A stretch of 7,028 nucleotides of DNA from Myxococcaceae bacterium (GTDB lineage Bacteria; Myxococcota; Myxococcia; Myxococcales; Myxococcaceae). Numbering within the stretch: position 1 is the stretch's first letter; each line of letters opens with the position of its first letter. The translations under genes and the position numbers were made by a program. The notes beneath the pieces are model-generated. The model had not been told where the DNA came from, ran no database searches, and was given only the letters and a program-made list of their open reading frames with translations. The stretch spans positions 1 to 7,028 of the forward strand of contig JAGSPQ010000178.1 in NCBI GenBank assembly GCA_018262385.1, in the 5' to 3' direction. Positions 6,006-7,028 of this stretch are shown here, one piece after another.

Positions 6006-6458
6006 ATGTCGTTCGACAAGATTCTCCGGGACATGATTCGCGAAGAGATCTCCGCCGTCATTGCGCCCATCACCGAGGCGATCGCGCAGCTGCGCGACCA
6101 GGGCACCGTCGCGGCCCAGCTGAGCTCGCTGCTCGGCGGCGGCGTGAAGCGCGGCCCCGGCCGCCCCCGCAAGAACGCGCTGTTGCTGCTCGGCGCAGGG
6201 AAGGCGGCCCGCCGCGGCGCCAAGGGCAAGCGCACCCGCGGCAGCAACGATCGCGGCTGCGCGATCATCGGCTGTAAGCGCCCGGCCCGCAGCAAGGGCT
6301 ACTGCGCGGCGCACTACCAGAAGTACCGGATGCTGACCCGCACCAAGCGGCTGCCCTCGGACTGGGCGGAGCACGCGGAGCCCGGCACCGTGCGCGACAT
6401 GGTGCTGCCGCGCGGCCGCGCCGGCGCCAAGGCGCTCGCCGAAGCCCGCAAGAAGTAG
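6006..6458 (+). CDS. Small basic AT-hook and zinc-knuckle protein, probable DNA-binding protein
   Basis: 150 residues, strongly basic in the middle and at the C-terminus, with no signal peptide. Residues 1-42 are helical and amphipathic (IREEISAVIAPITEAIAQLR), probably an oligomerisation segment. KRGPGRPRK (48-56) is a canonical AT-hook with the GRP core, which inserts into the minor groove of AT-rich DNA. Residues 64-80 are a Lys/Arg/Gly-rich linker. CAIIGCKRPARSKGYCAAHY (85-104) presents Cys85, Cys90, Cys100 and His103, a C-x4-C-x9-C-x2-H pattern that looks like a small zinc-binding knuckle of the GYCxxHY type seen in varied DNA-associated proteins. The tail is again basic. AT-hooks are rare in bacteria but known in myxobacterial regulators such as CarD. 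The gene stands alone, with its own ribosome binding site, a candidate promoter and a downstream terminator. I infer a chromatin-like or regulatory role; no named family is claimed. Confidence 0.85.
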   Translation: MSFDKILRDMIREEISAVIAPITEAIAQLRDQGTVAAQLSSLLGGGVKRGPGRPRKNALLLLGAGKAARRGAKGKRTRGSNDRGCAIIGCKRPARSKGYCAAHYQKYRMLTRTKRLPSDWAEHAEPGTVRDMVLPRGRAGAKALAEARKK

Positions 6459-6500
6459 CTGGCGCCAACCAAGACGGCAGCAGGCTTTTGCGCATACCAG

Positions 6501-6529
6501 ACACTTCGCAATGCGAATTGTGTTGTTTT
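6501..6529 (+). terminator. Rho-independent terminator between convergent genes
   Basis: TTCGC (6505-6509) pairs with GCGAA (6513-6517) around AAT. ACAC (6501-6504) extends the stem by pairing with GTGT (6520-6523) across a two-base bulge. TGTTTT follows (6524-6529). It lies 42 bases after the AT-hook gene's stop, and the T-run touches the stop codon of the converging transporter gene. The opposite strand has no T-run, so it is mainly a plus-strand terminator. Confidence 0.65.
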
Positions 6530-7028
6530 AGGAATTGGGGCTTCGGGCCCGCGCCCATTGAACAAGGTAGAGCGCGGCGCTCAACGCCAGCAGCCCCCCG
6601 ATGCAGCGCAGGGTGAAGGGGGCTCCCAGCTCGGCGGCGGCCAGGCCCGCCGCCAGCCCGCCCAGCGGCACCATCCCGACGAAGACCATCGTGAAGAGCC
6701 CGAGCAGCCGGCCCCGCAGGTGGGCGGGTGAGCGCTGCTGCAGCTCGGTGAGGATCCCCGAGCTCTGGGTCACCTGGCCGAGGCCAATCAGGAACAGGGC
6801 CCCCGCCGCGGGGGGAGTGCTCTGCGCCAACGACAGGCCGACGATTCCCACCGCCATCACCAACCCCCCGACGCCGACCCGCCAGGCCTGACCGGTCTCG
6901 GCGAACAGCAGCAGGATCGCCGCCAGCAGCGCGCCGGCGCCCCCGAAGGACAGCAGGTGCCCCAGCACGTCGGGCCCGCCGTGAACCACCTTCGCCACCC
7001 AGGCCGGCATCAGCGTGCCCCACGCCTG
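6528..7028 (-). CDS. MFS transporter of the MFS_3 / EntS-like type, C-terminal half only
   Basis: 166 residues to the stop; the N-terminal half is beyond the right edge, and the frame is open through base 7028, upstream of an internal Met at 7010. Five or so hydrophobic helices are visible, at about residues 20-42, 46-64, 71-92, 104-128 and 134-153 of the fragment, consistent with TM8-12 of a 12-helix carrier. VVHGGPDVLGHLLSFGGAGA (14-33) and the loop segment HLRGRLLGLFTMVFVGMVPL (97-116) are typical of the MFS_3 group, which includes the enterobactin exporter EntS and many uncharacterised drug or metabolite exporters. The protein ends with a short basic tail after TM12. The substrate cannot be told from this half. 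It converges on the AT-hook gene, and its stop codon overlaps that gene's terminator. Confidence 0.88.
   Translation of the reverse strand, partial: QAWGTLMPAWVAKVVHGGPDVLGHLLSFGGAGALLAAILLLFAETGQAWRVGVGGLVMAVGIVGLSLAQSTPPAAGALFLIGLGQVTQSSGILTELQQRSPAHLRGRLLGLFTMVFVGMVPLGGLAAGLAAAELGAPFTLRCIGGLLALSAALYLVQWARARSPNS

Noticed and set aside
5579..6374. Minus-strand frames opposite the kelch 3' end and the AT-hook gene
   Set aside because: They cross the intergenic AT island, show no motif and are antisense to better-supported genes.
1..7028. Mobile elements, prophage, CRISPR arrays, tRNA or other RNA genes
   Set aside because: No transposase, integrase, terminal inverted repeats, spaced direct repeats or cloverleaf-like sequence was seen; the genes look native and uniform in composition.

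Overview
The window is GC-rich, densely packed chromosomal DNA with strong G/C preference at third codon positions. The dCTP deaminase and MogA sequences, a secreted kelch-propeller protein, an AT-hook regulator-like protein and a CASTOR/POLLUX-type channel together suggest a myxobacterium or a related deltaproteobacterium. That assignment is an inference from gene style, not from a marker gene. There are no tRNA or rRNA genes, CRISPR arrays or insertion sequences.

Left block, minus strand (1554 down to 1): dcd (dCTP deaminase) is followed after 12 bases by a secreted staphylococcal-nuclease-like protein, and after a further 52 bases by the start of a proline-rich single-pass membrane protein that runs off the left edge. 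The three probably share one transcript. 

Central block, plus strand (1599 to 5904): mogA (molybdopterin adenylyltransferase) starts only 44 bases from the divergent dcd. It is followed by an 80-residue conserved protein of unknown function, a 728-residue CASTOR/POLLUX-type ion channel with two RCK-like regions and a long Pro/Ala-rich tail, and a secreted seven-repeat kelch beta-propeller. The propeller's GTG start overlaps the channel's TGA stop (GTGA), so the last two genes are probably translationally coupled.

Right block: a 101-base spacer holds an AT-rich island with a candidate promoter inside an interrupted inverted repeat that could equally terminate the upstream operon. It precedes a monocistronic gene for a small basic protein with an AT-hook and a Cys3His zinc-finger-like knuckle. 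A hairpin with a T-rich tail ends that gene, and its T-tract reaches the stop codon of a convergent MFS_3 (EntS-like) transporter that runs off the right edge.

The most interesting unit is the channel and propeller pair, a cation-channel homologue stoichiometrically tied to an exported beta-propeller. The AT-hook/zinc-knuckle protein and the nuclease with a substituted metal ligand come next. Everything else looks like ordinary housekeeping sequence.
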